Below are positions 1-12,400 of a DNA stretch of 64,000 nucleotides, piece after piece. The notes beneath the pieces are model-generated. The model was given only the letters and a program-made list of their open reading frames with translations, was not told the DNA's origin and did not search any database. The stretch lies in the NCBI GenBank assembly GCA_963682055.1, contig OY821747.1, forward strand, positions 12,512,258-12,576,257. Reading direction: 5' to 3'. The stretch is from Primula veris. Taxonomy: Eukaryota > Streptophyta > Magnoliopsida > Ericales > Primulaceae. The position numbers and the translations under genes were made by a program. Every line of letters starts with the position of its first letter. Position 1 is the first letter of the stretch.

Positions 1-79
1 TACTTACATCCCTACTGTAATAGTGTACGTCAACAGTTGTCATTATGCTCAAGTTATTCCTAAATAAGGGATCTTCCCA

Positions 80-199
80 ATGCCAAGAATTATAACACGG
101 TGGGAAGAAACACGCACTGAGGCTGCTGAGCCATGGAAGGAACTTTTTCGAGCAAATTTCAACTTATATATGGCGCTAGAAAGGCAATCGGGAAAGTAA
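80..199 (+). pseudogene. short decayed coding fragment, family not recognised
   Basis: A 39-codon frame with ordinary amino-acid composition (Arg, Glu, Trp and Phe rich, for example TRWEETRTEAAEPW) ends at a stop at 197-199. The same frame is open back to the window edge except for one TAA just before the ATG. Its composition is unlike the AT-rich shadow frames around it, so it looks like the tail of a decayed or transposon-borne gene whose body lies outside the window. I cannot name a family. Confidence 0.3.
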
Positions 200-2073
200 A
201 TTGTAACTGAAGAAGAAGTTATAGACGTATCAAGTTCATAATTAGTTTTTAATTTTTAATTTTATGTAAATTACTTTTTTTTTCCATGTTGTTGTAAATT
301 TATATAACGTATCATGTTTAATAAATATGTTTTATGAAATTTAGTTAATGTTTGCATATTGAGTTAATTTCTTTTATGAAATTTATATAATTTATGATTG
401 TTTCATTCAAGAAAATTGACGATTAACACCAAATTGACGATTTAGTTAATGTTTCATATTGCGTTATCCAAGTGTTAAAAACAAACCAAAAACACTTCAC
501 AAAAATTGACGATTTAGTTAATGTTTTAATAAATCTCAACTTATACACTTCACAAAAAGGTAACATGAACCAAACACATAAAATTTATCAAATCAAATTT
601 TTTTGTGTAAATTTGTGTAAATTTTGTGTTTATTTTGAGAGATTGTTAGAATTGACCAAATTTATTTTATATAAATTTTTAAGAATAAGACATTTAGTTT
701 TTTTATTAAAATAATCATGTTTAATCTGAAAAAAATATTCAGTATTTTAATTGATAGGACCAATATGCAGTTTTCAGAAATTACAGGGACTGTTTCTGCA
801 ATTTCTGAAAACTACATTCAAACCGTAGATTTAATCTACGGTTTGCAGTGAATCACTGTAAGCCGTAGATTTAATCTACGGTTTGCATAGAATCACTGTA
901 AACCGTAGATTTTTTTTTACAGTTTGTACGCTTTTTCAGAAAAAGTATAGTATAAAAATTCAGCCTCTAAGCAAAAACATTACTTGTTTGTTTAATTGCA
1001 ATTGCATGTGAAGCTCTAGCAAAGTTGTGAGCCATGTGCAAAGTAAAATACCACTTCATCTTGCTTTTAAAATCTGCAATAGTTTTATTAACTTTTTATT
1101 GTTAACAAGTGGCACATCATCATTTAAAAAGTTATTAAATGACACAGATATATTAAGTTTAACACGCACATTAGTTTTAACTTTAACAATGTTATCTATT
1201 TTAATTAAGAATTAATTATTCAAAATATAGTATCATGGATAGGTGATGCGAGAAAATAAATAGCAGTATGTTAGAGATAGAAAAGATATGCGTGAAAAAT
1301 AGCAGTTAATTGTGGGTGTGGGTTAGACTTTTTTGTCATGTTATCAAGTAATAACAATTAAAAAGATTGTTATCTTAAACAATGTTTTTAACATCTATAA
1401 AGTTAACACACACTTTAACACAACTAATGGGAAGACAAAATTGCATTGTTAGCTAACATTTTTAGTTAACAATAGAGATAACAACACTATTGTAGATGCT
1501 CTTAGAGCAACCACAACCAACTTATTTGATTTTTTTATTCATTAGGAGGATTATAGCTACGTTTTTTTTTAAGAAATCATTATTTATTAGCTTCCTCTAA
1601 CATAACATTAAATTTTAAATGCGGTAAGTGCGGTAATATATACGTATGACAAAAGGTGCACTCGCACCCCCACAATTTACAAAAATGTCATTTTTTATTT
1701 AGGATAATTTCAAAATAATATAAAAACTATGCGTCTCGCTATCCGTAAAATAATATTTTGATAAGTGCAACCCCAAAATATTAATTTTGGCTATGCCCCT
1801 GAATGTGGTTCAATATGCCACATAAATAAGGAAACAAAAAGACCCATCATTATTATTTGGGAGAATTCCATATATAGATACCCCATAACAATTTATATTA
1901 CTCATAACTAACTCTAGCCTCCGCATTTGGTTACTCAAAACATATTTTTTCATAAAATTTGATGATTATGGTATAAAAAGTGACATGCATCAGTAATCCT
2001 ATAAATTCCCTAAATTTAAGAAAAGACAAAATTCACCTCATATACGAGAAATGCATATGATTCTCTAGATTAA
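200..2073. other. AT-rich spacer without a supported gene
   Basis: No frame here has coding character. The stretch holds homopolymer-rich AT DNA, the palindromic repeats at 821-925, and a segment near 1240-1505 ending in TGTAGATGCTCTTA, which resembles the ends of small non-autonomous plant elements. I could not find a matching left end. Confidence 0.6.
821..925. repeat. three 40-bp units with nested palindromes
   Basis: Units starting at 821, 861 and 901 repeat every 40 bp. Units 1 and 2 contain an 11-bp-arm palindrome around one central base (arm AACCGTAGATT; AGCCGTAGATT in unit 2), followed by a second palindrome AGTGAATCACT. Unit 3 keeps the left arm but decays into a T-run. They could fold as a chain of hairpins. 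Confidence 0.7.
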
Positions 2074-2314
2074 TACTCCATGCGTCCCTAAACAAATATC
2101 CCCTACGAAATTACGTACAATTTTGACCGATAATTTTTTCATATTTAGATTACCGGAAAAAATTATTTCAAAAGTTAATCACGTAGTTTATATTTAGAGC
2201 TATATGATGAAATTTTCAATTTTTTCATTTCGGTAATTTTGATATGAAAATTTTGATGGTCAAAGTTGCATGTATTTTCGTAGAGGATATTTGTTTAGGG
2301 ACGGAGGGAGAGTA
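2074..2314. mobile_element. Stowaway-type MITE
   Basis: Inverted ends related to CTCCCTCCGTCCC (left copy CTCCATGCGTCCC) continue for about 30 bp through TAAACAAATATCC, and the element is bounded by TA at 2074-2075 and 2313-2314. These are hallmarks of Stowaway (Tc1/mariner) MITEs. It has no coding capacity. Confidence 0.85.
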
Positions 2315-2639
2315 TAATAGTAATAAACTATCATGAGTCCACATTTTTTTGGATGTAATATTGTTATGATTATTAAAAGATAATAAAAAAAAATTAAAAA
2401 AATGTAGGGTTATTATAAGGAAATTAATAAGTAAGCTGAAATTTTGTGTAAATTTAAACGGTTACTTAAAAGGTATAAAATGTGTTAGGTTTAAGGAAAT
2501 GGTTGATGTAGGTGGTGCAGATGTTAAATTCACATTCACTCTAGGTATCATTTTTTAATTATTCACTTTAATTAACAAAACGTTATTATCCAATACAAAA
2601 CATAATATACATAATTTCTCTCTCCAAAACCGAAAAAAA

Positions 2640-3000
2640 GTAGTTTTGAATTAGAATAAAATTCTACAAAACCGAAAAAATCATAAAAATCATAAAAAAT
2701 TAAAAAATCACAAAAAAAAATCACAAAAAAATGTATTTTTACAAAATAAATCATAAAAAATGTACTTTTCTAAAAAAAAAATCACAAAAAATGAAAAAAA
2801 TCACAAAAATCATTAAAAAATTATTAAAAATGAAAAAAATCACAAAAAATTAATAAAATTTATAAAAATAAGCTTTTTTGTCAATAGATGACTTTTTACA
2901 CCAAAAAAGTTGTTTTTCATCAACAACTAGTTTTTTCACTAAAAAGTGGTCTTTTCACCAAAAAGTGGATTTTTCACCAAAAAAGGGTTTTTTCATCAAA
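2640..3000. repeat. low-complexity A-rich and ACCAAAAAGTGG-type repeats
   Basis: Bases 2640-2870 are built from variants of AAAATCACAAAA. Bases 2888-3000 hold about six degenerate copies of a 17-bp motif of the form TTTTCACCAAAAAGTGG. The short frames here are products of the repetition. Confidence 0.7.
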
Positions 3001-3555
3001 AAGTGCATATAATTTAATAAAAGTGCAAATGGTTAAATCAAAATTACATATAGTTCACCATACAATGTCTATAGTTCAATAAAAGTACATATAAGTTAGT
3101 TAAAATTATATATAATTTGATATAAATAACATGTAGGTTGGTATAAAAGTGCATACACTTCAGACAAAAGCGAATTTAGTTCGATACAAATTTCATATAG
3201 TTCAGTCAAAAGTGCATATAGTTCAGTCAAAATAGCATATAGTTCAACACAGATTGCATATAGTTCTATCAAAAGTGCATACAGTTCAATCAAAAATGCA
3301 TATAGTTCAACACAAAATGCATATATATCAATCGAAAGTGCATACAGTTCAGTCAAAAATGCATCTAGTTCAACGCAAACTGCATATAGTTCAGTCAAAA
3401 ATGCATATATTCCAGTGAAAAGTTCATCTAGTTTAACACAAAGTGCATCTAGTTCAACACAAAATGCATACAATTCAGTCAAAAGTGCATACAATTCAAC
3501 ACAAAGTGCATATAGTACAATCTAAAGTGTATACAGTTAAGTAAAAAAAATGCAT
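3000..3555. repeat. 21-bp minisatellite, about 25 copies
   Basis: The unit is close to CATATAGTTCAGTCAAAAGTG. Because 21 is a multiple of three and most copies lack a stop on the - strand, it leaves a 132-codon frame (3494-3096) reading as seven-residue repeats such as LYALLTE and LYAFCVE. No start context or splice structure supports a gene. Confidence 0.85.
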
Positions 3556-5480
3556 ATGGTTTAGCAGTGTCATCTCCAACATTTTGGAGACCCAAAACTG
3601 ATAAAAAAAAAATGGGCTCTAAATATAAACATTACTTTAACCATTAAAATATTAAAAAAAACACTCGAATTGATAATTTATTCTTTTTATAACCATGTTT
3701 TAAGTAAATAATCGGACACAAGCACACCTGATTAATTATCAGAATAAATTACTAAATCAATCATATACGCAAAATTGAGAATAAATATATCTAATTAAAA
3801 TATTAATTTAAAACTCCCAAATTTAGTTGTCTAAATCATCACAAAAATCTCATGAGTCATAGGACCATATGAATAAAGTATATTCATTTTTTATTGTACT
3901 ACTTTTTTTAGGTTAGCCTACCCTAGTTTTTTTGGGGCTATTCGATCAAAATCAATCTCATCCAAGATTCAACAAAAATTATGGAAATATTACTACGGAG
4001 GATTGCCTACATACACTCCTTGGTAACACGAGTGGTTAAAAAAAGAATAAGTTTTCAATACGATTATGGTACGATATTTTAGAGTAACACTACCATAAAC
4101 CTGGTAAATGTGTGTCAGCCACTAAAACCCAACACCTATTAATGAACCCAAAATAACTACTACCCTAAAATTAATTTAAAATTAAAACTAAAATATTCTA
4201 TTGGTTGACACATAATAAATTATAGTGCACCGTATGAAAAAAAAAAATTATCAACCGTACCGAAAAAGTATCGGATGCATTTCAGATACATTACGTAAAA
4301 AATAAAAATCAAATTTATCAATCGTACTGAAAAGGTATTGAATATATGTAATCGCGTCAACCCTTTTCTTACATATATTTTGTTGACCATTAAATTGGAT
4401 TGTTTTTTATTTAATTATAATCCATAAAAAATTAGGATGGTCTATCCTAAAAAAATTAGGACAACAAAACTGGAGCTGAATAAACCCCCAAATCTATTAC
4501 AATTCCAGATGAGAGTAATTTTGTTTAATCTATTTTGAGTTTATCAAATCAAAATTAACTTACAAGTAGTGATGTAAAGACTTTATTTATATAGAGAAAT
4601 AGAAAATCAATTACATTTGTTACGATTTGTGAGAGACAGAGACTGTTATGTGTTTTATTTTATTTGGGAATTAAACTTGGATTATTTTTGTGGTCAGTTG
4701 TATTTTAATAATAAAACAAAATGTTATTATTTCTTAAGGGTATATTAGTAATTTCATATATAAAGGAAAAAATGGGCCTCTATAATTTTGGTGGCCCCAA
4801 TTTTATTCTTGTAAAATTTGGCTCTACAGTCGTTTATGTAGTTTAGTCAAATTAAAAAAAATATGGATGGATTTGAACCACTAAACTCTTGAACATCGGT
4901 GTTGGTGCAAGCGCTCTTAACATTTTGAGCTTACGGATATATATAGTCGCTAAACAAAATCATACAAACATGTATATTTAAAAAAATCATTCCACCTCCA
5001 TCTAAAAATTAAACAAATAGCCAAGTACCCTCCACCTAAATTAAAGTTAGTACTTTTTATTGGTGCAAGTGTTATTTGCCATTTCAAGCTTACGAATTAA
5101 TTTAGTAACTTATAAACAAAAACATATGAACCTAATAGACAAAAATTAACCATACGAAAACCAACACCTTAGCTGATAAAACATAACCAGTGCCTACAAA
5201 ACCTCATATATAAAACCTACAAAAATCAGTTCATACTATTTATATACATATGCCAATTATTACTACTCCACTAGCAACTCAGATAAAATCCAAACAAATA
5301 CATGTATACTTTTTTTCCAGCTCTAAACAAGTTTTGATTTAGACCCAAACGGAGCTAAATCGACTTTTCAACCTGAAAATGGGCACAATTTCAGACCCAG
5401 ACAGATATTTAACACTATAAAACTCCATAAAACAAACCTTACAAAAAAAAAAAAAACTTGCACCTGTTAATGACCAAATG
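3556..5480. other. AT-rich spacer without a supported gene
   Basis: No coding region is seen. Segments near 3590 (AAAATGGGCTCTAAATATAA) and 4770 (AAAATGGGCCTCTATAATTT) are related to one another and may be the ends or body of an old non-autonomous element. Near 4865 GGATTTGAACC is, on the - strand, a B-box-like GGTTCAAATCC of the kind found in tRNA-derived SINEs, but I found no convincing A box. Confidence 0.5.
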
Positions 5481-5499
5481 AAGCAATGTTTCACAAAAT

Positions 5500-5785
5500 G
5501 GATATTTTCATCCCCGAATCGAGTTCTATTTCAGCCCCAAAACAGAGCTTAATTTCAGCCCCAAACATAGTTTAATTTCAGCCTCAAACATAGTTTAATT
5601 TCAGCCCCAAAACAGAGCTTAATTTCATCCCCAAACAGAGCTTAATTTCAGCCCCAAACAGAGCTTAATTTCAGACTCAAACATTGCTTAATTTCAACCA
5701 CAAACGGACTCCTTTTTCAGCCTCGAATTGAGGTCTATTTCAACCCCAAACAGAGCTTAATTTCAGCCCCAAGCATGGCTTAATT
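5500..5785. repeat. about 24-bp tandem repeat (TTTCAGCCCCAAACAGAGCT type)
   Basis: About ten degenerate copies of a unit close to TTAATTTCAGCCCCAAACAGAG lie end to end, becoming more regular toward 5780. The array runs directly into a CA/TA microsatellite. Confidence 0.8.
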
Positions 5786-5786
5786 T

Positions 5787-5852
5787 CACACACACACACA
5801 CATATATATATGTATATGTATATGTATATATATATATGTATATATATGTATA
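5787..5852. repeat. CA/TA microsatellite
   Basis: A run of CA dinucleotides passes into TATATATG-type repeats. The two opposed short frames across this point (5763-5957 - and 5872-6108 +) have no further support as genes. Confidence 0.85.
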
Positions 5853-6215
5853 AATAGACGGAGGTAAAGAGATGAAAAACCTCGATAATCTGCTAAAACT
5901 CGTCGAAAATCCGGCCCTAGATCGCTTCATCATCGTCGCCGGACTGAGCTCTATCATGACGACCCTCTTTCTCTCTCCTCCAGCAAGGGTTTTGATGCGA
6001 CACCTTCGTCGTGGAGAGATTATGCAGCGGCGGCGTAACGACGTCAGATCGAATAAGTCTACTTCTGTTATGACGGAGGAGAAAGAGAGGCAGAGAGGAG
6101 TGATTTAAGAGGAAAGAGAAAGGAGCGGAGGAGAGAGATAATCATCATGAGAGTTTTCGATCTCCTTGGATTATAGAGAGAGATAGAGAGATAGAGAGAA
6201 AGACCCTGTGTGAGA

Positions 6216-6410
6216 TACTACACGAAAAAGTTCATTTAGCATCATAATTTTTTTTCGGTTATGTTGCTAAAGTCGTTGTGGCTAAATTTTAGCAACAGTT
6301 TAGCAACAAATTATGTTGCTATTTGTTGCTAAACTGTTACTAAAATTTAGCCACAACCACTTTAGCAACATAACGGAAAAAAATTATGATGCTAAATGAA
6401 TCTTGTAGTG
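6216..6410. mobile_element. CACTA-type MITE with 3-bp target duplication
   Basis: The left end TACTACA and right end TGTAGTG are the two sides of a CACTACA terminal repeat, the left one mutated at its first base. The arms fold almost completely (TTTAGCATCATAATTTTTTT against its complement), and AGA flanks both sides (6213-6215, 6411-6413), the 3-bp duplication expected for CACTA elements. No coding capacity. Confidence 0.8.
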
Positions 6411-7148
6411 AGAAAAACAGATTTTTAATTGTTATATATAACTAAAAAATGCTATCTAGAAGTAATGCAAATTATATTAGGTATTTATTGGGAATTAAAG
6501 TTCAAAAATGGTACCTAAGAGAGACATTATTTGTTATTATGTATTATTTTATATTAAACTTTGGGGCGAAATCACATAGAAATATGTCATGTGTTTGATA
6601 TAAAATTAATTAGAAAGTTAAAAAATATATAAAATATAAAATAAGAAAATTTATAGGTTAAATGTTATTTTGTGTGAATGTAAAATTGTTATGTAAAATT
6701 AAAAAAAATGATATTTTTGATTAAATTTTAAGAAAGAAAAGATGAAGATGTAGTAGTTGCTCTTAGTGGTTTATAATTAGCCACTTTTTGCAGTTTGGAA
6801 ATGGGTTAAGTAACACAAATAAAGTGCGGATGAGCTAGAGACCTAAAGTCATAGTTTCTACCAACAATATGAAAAGAACAATTAATCTTTCATTCCATAC
6901 ATTGTCATTTTCAAATTCAACATGGTTTCGACAGCCATTTATTTTCAAACAAATGTTTACAACATGCAAATTCCAGTCTTTTGATGCCCATGAGAAAAAG
7001 TACATAATTTTTTTTTAAGGAAACAACAGCAATATTACAACAAAACAAAGTGTTTTCGACATAATATTATGTTACCTGCGATATTGACTGCCAATATGTG
7101 AAAATGATATTGACGGCTGTCGATGATCGATATAACTGTTAGCTCATG

Positions 7149-8160
7149 CACTATAAGAAAATTTTAAAATAACAACAATTTACTTTTTGAAAACTGTTGT
7201 TAAAGTGAGTGTCGCTAAATTTTAGCAACAAAAAATATTGCTAAATTTAACGACACTCATTTTACCATCAGCTTAGTAATAGACACTCTGATAGTAAGGT
7301 GATATTTTTTTTTAAGTGATGCTTTGAACTTATTCGAAAATGTGTTTATATTTCAAAAGTTCGGTTTTTCTTTAAAATATGTAAACTGTAAAGTGGGAAA
7401 ACTCTACATTCCACAAGGGAAACCCACTAGGGCATATAGCCCAATCAGGCCTTGGCAACACCTTATTGAAACCACACAATATGAAATATTAATAACACTA
7501 GTTTCCTTCATCATGACACACATTCCATACACTATGTTGTTATTCTGATGCTAAACTGTTTGTTGCTAATTTGGTGAGAGTAAAAGCAACAATCAAACAC
7601 TTTAGAGTCAAAATGGGTCGGAATAGCAAAACATCATCTGTCACCGTTCTTATACTGACGATTGTGAACGGAATAATATTCCTTTCCCATTTGCACAATT
7701 GCACCATTTATGGTCATTTTAAAACGGATAAAAAATCAATATATATACTCCTAATCATAGTATTATATTGTCATAACTTTTATTGTTTACTAGTTACATG
7801 CCTCCACACTTGTAAATAATACAAGTGTGTAAATTTTAAAGAATACAGAAATATATATCATCATTAATTAGCTCATGGCAATGTAAAACCACAAGCCCAT
7901 ACACGAGAATTAGTGAATGTTAAGTAAGCCATAAGTAACCTTTAGGGCGATGCTAACATTTAATCGTGACGAGCTTTTATTCAATCATCGGAATAAAAGC
8001 TGACAAATCCTCTATTGCTATTATGGCGCTAAAATGTTTGAGCTAATTCGGGAATAGCAAACATCTTTCCTTGTTATTATGTCACTAAATTAGCCACCAA
8101 CACTTTACAATCAGAATAGTAACAGAGCGTGTCACCGTTTATTTTTATTTTATTATAGTG
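7149..8160. mobile_element. possible non-autonomous CACTA-type element
   Basis: CACTATAAGA at 7149 faces TTATAGTG ending at 8160. The interior repeats motifs such as GCTAAATTTTAGCAACA that also occur in the 6216-6410 MITE. The flanking trinucleotides do not match, so the boundaries are tentative. Two short frames inside (7324-7548, 7571-7819) are AT-rich and resemble nothing I know. Confidence 0.4.
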
Positions 8161-9354
8161 AATGATTTATAAAGGCCACAACATCAAAACTGTCATCCTA
8201 TGTATATTGTACTTCTCCTCTCTCCTTTATCTTCTTCTATTTTATGACCGCCCTAGCCATAATAATAATAAAAAAAGAATTATATATTTCTTTTCACTTC
8301 TTTAACATATAAAATATTTTAGCGACACTTTTGTCTGGCTAATGAATTTAATATATAATCAACGTAATAAATAAATATAAAGTATTAAATGGATTGGACG
8401 TTCACTAAGTCAGTAAGTCGTTCATTCTTTATCGTCTTAATTTACAAGGGAGGAACATGATTTTAATCCGATACCAACTTGATCATTTATTGTATGGTAA
8501 TCAAAAGTAATTTTCTTATGGAAATAGTATTTCAAGTTACTACTTTTAATTACGCCTTATTTTCCAAGATTAATTAACAAATAATTATGGGAGAGTATCT
8601 AAGTTTTATGAGTAAAATTAAAAGTTATAAAATTATTGTCATGATGTTATCGGTTTGAGAGGGTTGTATTTAAATGATTGTTAACTTTTTAAAGAAAATC
8701 TACAATATTTAATTTGGAGGATTATTTAAGATTTTTTTTTAGCTTTCAAATCTTTATCTGCTTGAATTTATTTTAAAGTTATTTTTTCCCTTTGTTTGTA
8801 TAATATTTTATACAATATATTTTTTTCAGTTAAGTACGTAAGTGTTAAGACAAATCCAACATCGTACCTTGTGTTACTAAATTAAGTGATATTGATATTA
8901 AACGGTATAATGTAAATGATGATATTAAATGATTTAGATCCCCGTGATGTGGCGGTGATTACATCATTGTCACGTCACTTGGATGAAAACATTTTACGCG
9001 AGCACAAAAGATAATTAATTGACTTGACTTGTGAAATCGCGTAGAAGACACACTACGTCTAGGAGATGAGCGGACAAAAATCATTTTAGCTGTAGATTAA
9101 ATTAGACAAACAATTTTCTCACCTTTAAAAGAGCTCTTATTAATATATCAAACAATATTCTCATAAAACAAGTAAATCATGGTATTACGAAGTAAGGGAC
9201 AATTGAATAAGTTACTTAAACATCACATACACTTCCCATTTTTAATTAATAAGCTACTAAAAAAATTGTAATTGTGGAAAAGATATAAAAGACTGAGTAT
9301 ATATATTTATTAATTTAACGTATACCCCCACTTATCTCCCTCTCATAGTGTGCT
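8161..9354. other. AHK1 upstream region
   Basis: AT-rich sequence upstream of the histidine kinase gene. I see no gene. An ACGT-core bZIP-type motif, CACGTCA, lies at 8971-8977, about 460 bp before the start codon. A regulatory role is possible but not shown by the sequence. Confidence 0.4.
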
Positions 9355-9362
9355 TATAAATA
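9355..9362 (+). promoter_or_regulatory. TATA box candidate for the AHK1-type gene
   Basis: TATAAATA lies 75 bp before the chosen ATG at 9437, a usual distance for a short plant 5' leader. No other TATA-like match is better placed. Confidence 0.5.
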
Positions 9363-9436
9363 TTAGTTAACAATATTTTTTCTTACTCACTCTTTGATTA
9401 TTTTTCATCCTATTCTCTAGAGTTCTAGACAGGAAA

Positions 9437-12400
9437 ATGGTATCGTTATTGAGAAATGTCTCGAGAACAATAAATGAATATGTGAAATACTCTTTGAAGA
9501 GTAATTATCAATCTCGTAGAAGCCGAAGAAGTTTAGATAGAGACATAGAACAAGAAGAGTTTCAGTATGTCAATAGATGGTGTCTCTCTTCATACTACAG
9601 CGTCTTTGTCGTTCGCCTAACTATCATGGTAGGGAAATTTTAAGAAACTCAAGAGATTTCAATTTATTTTATTTTATTTTATCGACGCACTCTGATCAAT
9701 CTAGCTATCATGTAACACTGCACCTGCCAAAGAGGAAAAGAAAGGTAAAAGAAAGTTGCGACTTGCAATTCTAGAATTTGCATGTGTTGCTGACACTGCA
9801 AATACCATATCATGTGAAGTTTTCATGTTGTGTTGTTCATGTTAGGAAAATATTGAAAATCCTTAAAGATTTCGGTTATCTATACGAGTTCCATATTCTT
9901 TTTATAACCATAATATCAAAAAGTCTTCAGCTCAAGGGAGAATAATAGGACTGGAAGAAAGTGCATCAAGAATTTAACATTCATCAAATTAAAATATAAA
10001 CACTAAAAAAAAGTCTGAACGTTGACAAACTCTCTCTTGCGATTCGATGCTAAAGTATGTGGCTAATTTGGTAATAAAAGTAGCAACGCTGCTATAAATA
10101 CTAAATTAGCCACATTTTATCGTCTTAATAGGAACAGAAAATTTCTGTCGGTGTTCAGGCTTTTTCCTGTAGTGGCATGCCTAATAAGTGGCTATATATA
10201 GATGATAACGGCAAGGATAAAATGTGACATTTTGAGTTATGCAGGTGATGATAGCGGTTCTAATTGGGATGCTTACTCTACTGACATGGCATTTCACAAA
10301 GGCATATACAAGAAAATCCTTGGAAAACTTAGCATATGGTCTTCGATATGAACTGTTACAACGTCCTATACTTAGAATGTGGAGCATCTTGAATACTACG
10401 GTTGAAATTACTACTGCTCAAGTTAAGCTATCAGAGTATGTTATCAGGAAATATAATACACATGTTGATCAAGGTCACCAAGTAGAGGTGATTACTGTTT
10501 ACAATATATTCTCGATTAATATGCACTTCAAATTTCGACGATAATAATTTTTCAATAGATTTTCTCCGAATTCCATTAAACTTCTTTTCTAATCTATTTG
10601 TTTAAGCAGCTGTACGAGGTAATGAGAGATGTTACATGGACACTATTTGCAAGCCACAAAGCCTTGAATGCAATGACCATAAACTACAGGAATGGATTCG
10701 TTCAAGCTTTCCACAGAGACCACAGGAGCAATAACACATTCTACATATACTCAAATATTGTAAACTACTCTATTACCAACACTAACTTTTACAATACAAC
10801 AATCAACAATCTTTCTAATTCTCGCCAAGGGTGGAATGACCAACTTATACGTAGTAACAGCTCTGCGGTTTGGTTTCGAGAACCACTGGATCCTATCACC
10901 GGTGACAAGATAGGAAAGGCATGGCCTATTCCCCCTGATGATTTGATTAACATCGCTGGGATATCACAGGTATGGTCCTCCTTACAATTATACTAATACT
11001 TCAGATAAATTGTGAGATAGATAAGAGTTGTGGCTGTTAATAACCTTTTTGCCGTATGTAAGGCTATCGTATACATTATATTCAAATTTTAACTGCATCA
11101 ACTAAGTTAAAAGTCTTTCTTCTCAGGCACATTTGTTTGAATCCAGTCTGAGTTTTACACTTCTCATTTACCTAGTCGTAACTTGTGGGAGTACTTCTTC
11201 CATGTTTTTTATTTCACCACGATATATGTTGTTTATATAGTGGTATCTATGACGAAAAAATGTTTTCTAGCAGAACTTTGGACTTGAGAATATAGATGCG
11301 AAAGTAGTACTGTCACGCCCCGAGTTCCTAAAAACGGACATCAAGACGTGACCTTTTTAAATAAAAAAGGAAAATGAAATATGTTGATACAAAATTAAAA
11401 TTTTTAAAAGAAAACACTAGCGAGCTAAAGGAACAATTAAACAATTTAATAAAAGTATTTGTCAAACGCGGCTACAAGACGAGATAAAATAAACGAATGT
11501 AAATTGTCTGTAGGCTACAACCTCAAAATATAAAATAAATGAAAAGAAAGCGGAAGTCCCAAACCCATGATGTTGTAAAGCAACAACTCTTATCCAAACA
11601 TGCCAACCTATATGTTACCTGAAATATAAAATTGTAACGATGAGTCCCACGCACATAACTAGACGGGACGGCACCACAAACACCGTCACTCCATCCCATA
11701 AATGCAAGAGCTCACAAATTGTACAACTACGATAATCGACGTATAAAAAGAAATATAATAACATTCTACAACTGGATAAATTAAATAAATTAAATAATTT
11801 CAACACACATCTATAGCATACATGGACCTCTCACGCCACCTAGCCCAGTCCGTAAGGTAGGTCATTCCCTATCCTTTCGGCCGTCTTATGTCCCCGGAAT
11901 TAGTGAGAGACATAGACCATTGCAACATAAAAGTAGATTTATATTGCGCACTTGGACCTCTCACGCCACTCGTCTCAGTCCGTAAGACGAGTCATTCCCT
12001 ATCTTTTCGGCCGTCTTATGTCCCCGGAATTAGGGAGAGACATAGACCATTGCTAACATAAAAGTAAATAGAGTGCACACTAGGACCTCTCACGCCACTC
12101 GCCCCAGTCCGTAAGACGAGTCATTACCTATCCCCTCGGCCGTCTTCTGTCCCCGGAATTAGGGAGAGACAGAGACCATTGTCACTACAGCTAAATCACA
12201 AGGCCTCGGTCAATAATATAAAATCATCCAATTAACACAATCTCATACGTATAAATATTAAAGTCTCGGCCAATAATATTATACTATTCAAATAACACCA
12301 TCTCATACATCACTTAACGTAATACACATAACCACATGTACTAAATTCACAACTAGTCAAACGCTATAACAACATAAAATCACTTTCAGGCATTTTAACA

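Noticed and set aside
3096..3494. 132-codon - strand frame
   Set aside because: It is wholly made of the 21-bp minisatellite and has no start context, splice sites or homology.
5763..6108. Opposed 64- and 78-codon frames over a microsatellite edge
   Set aside because: They overlap each other on opposite strands, begin in or next to CA/TA repeats, and resemble no family.
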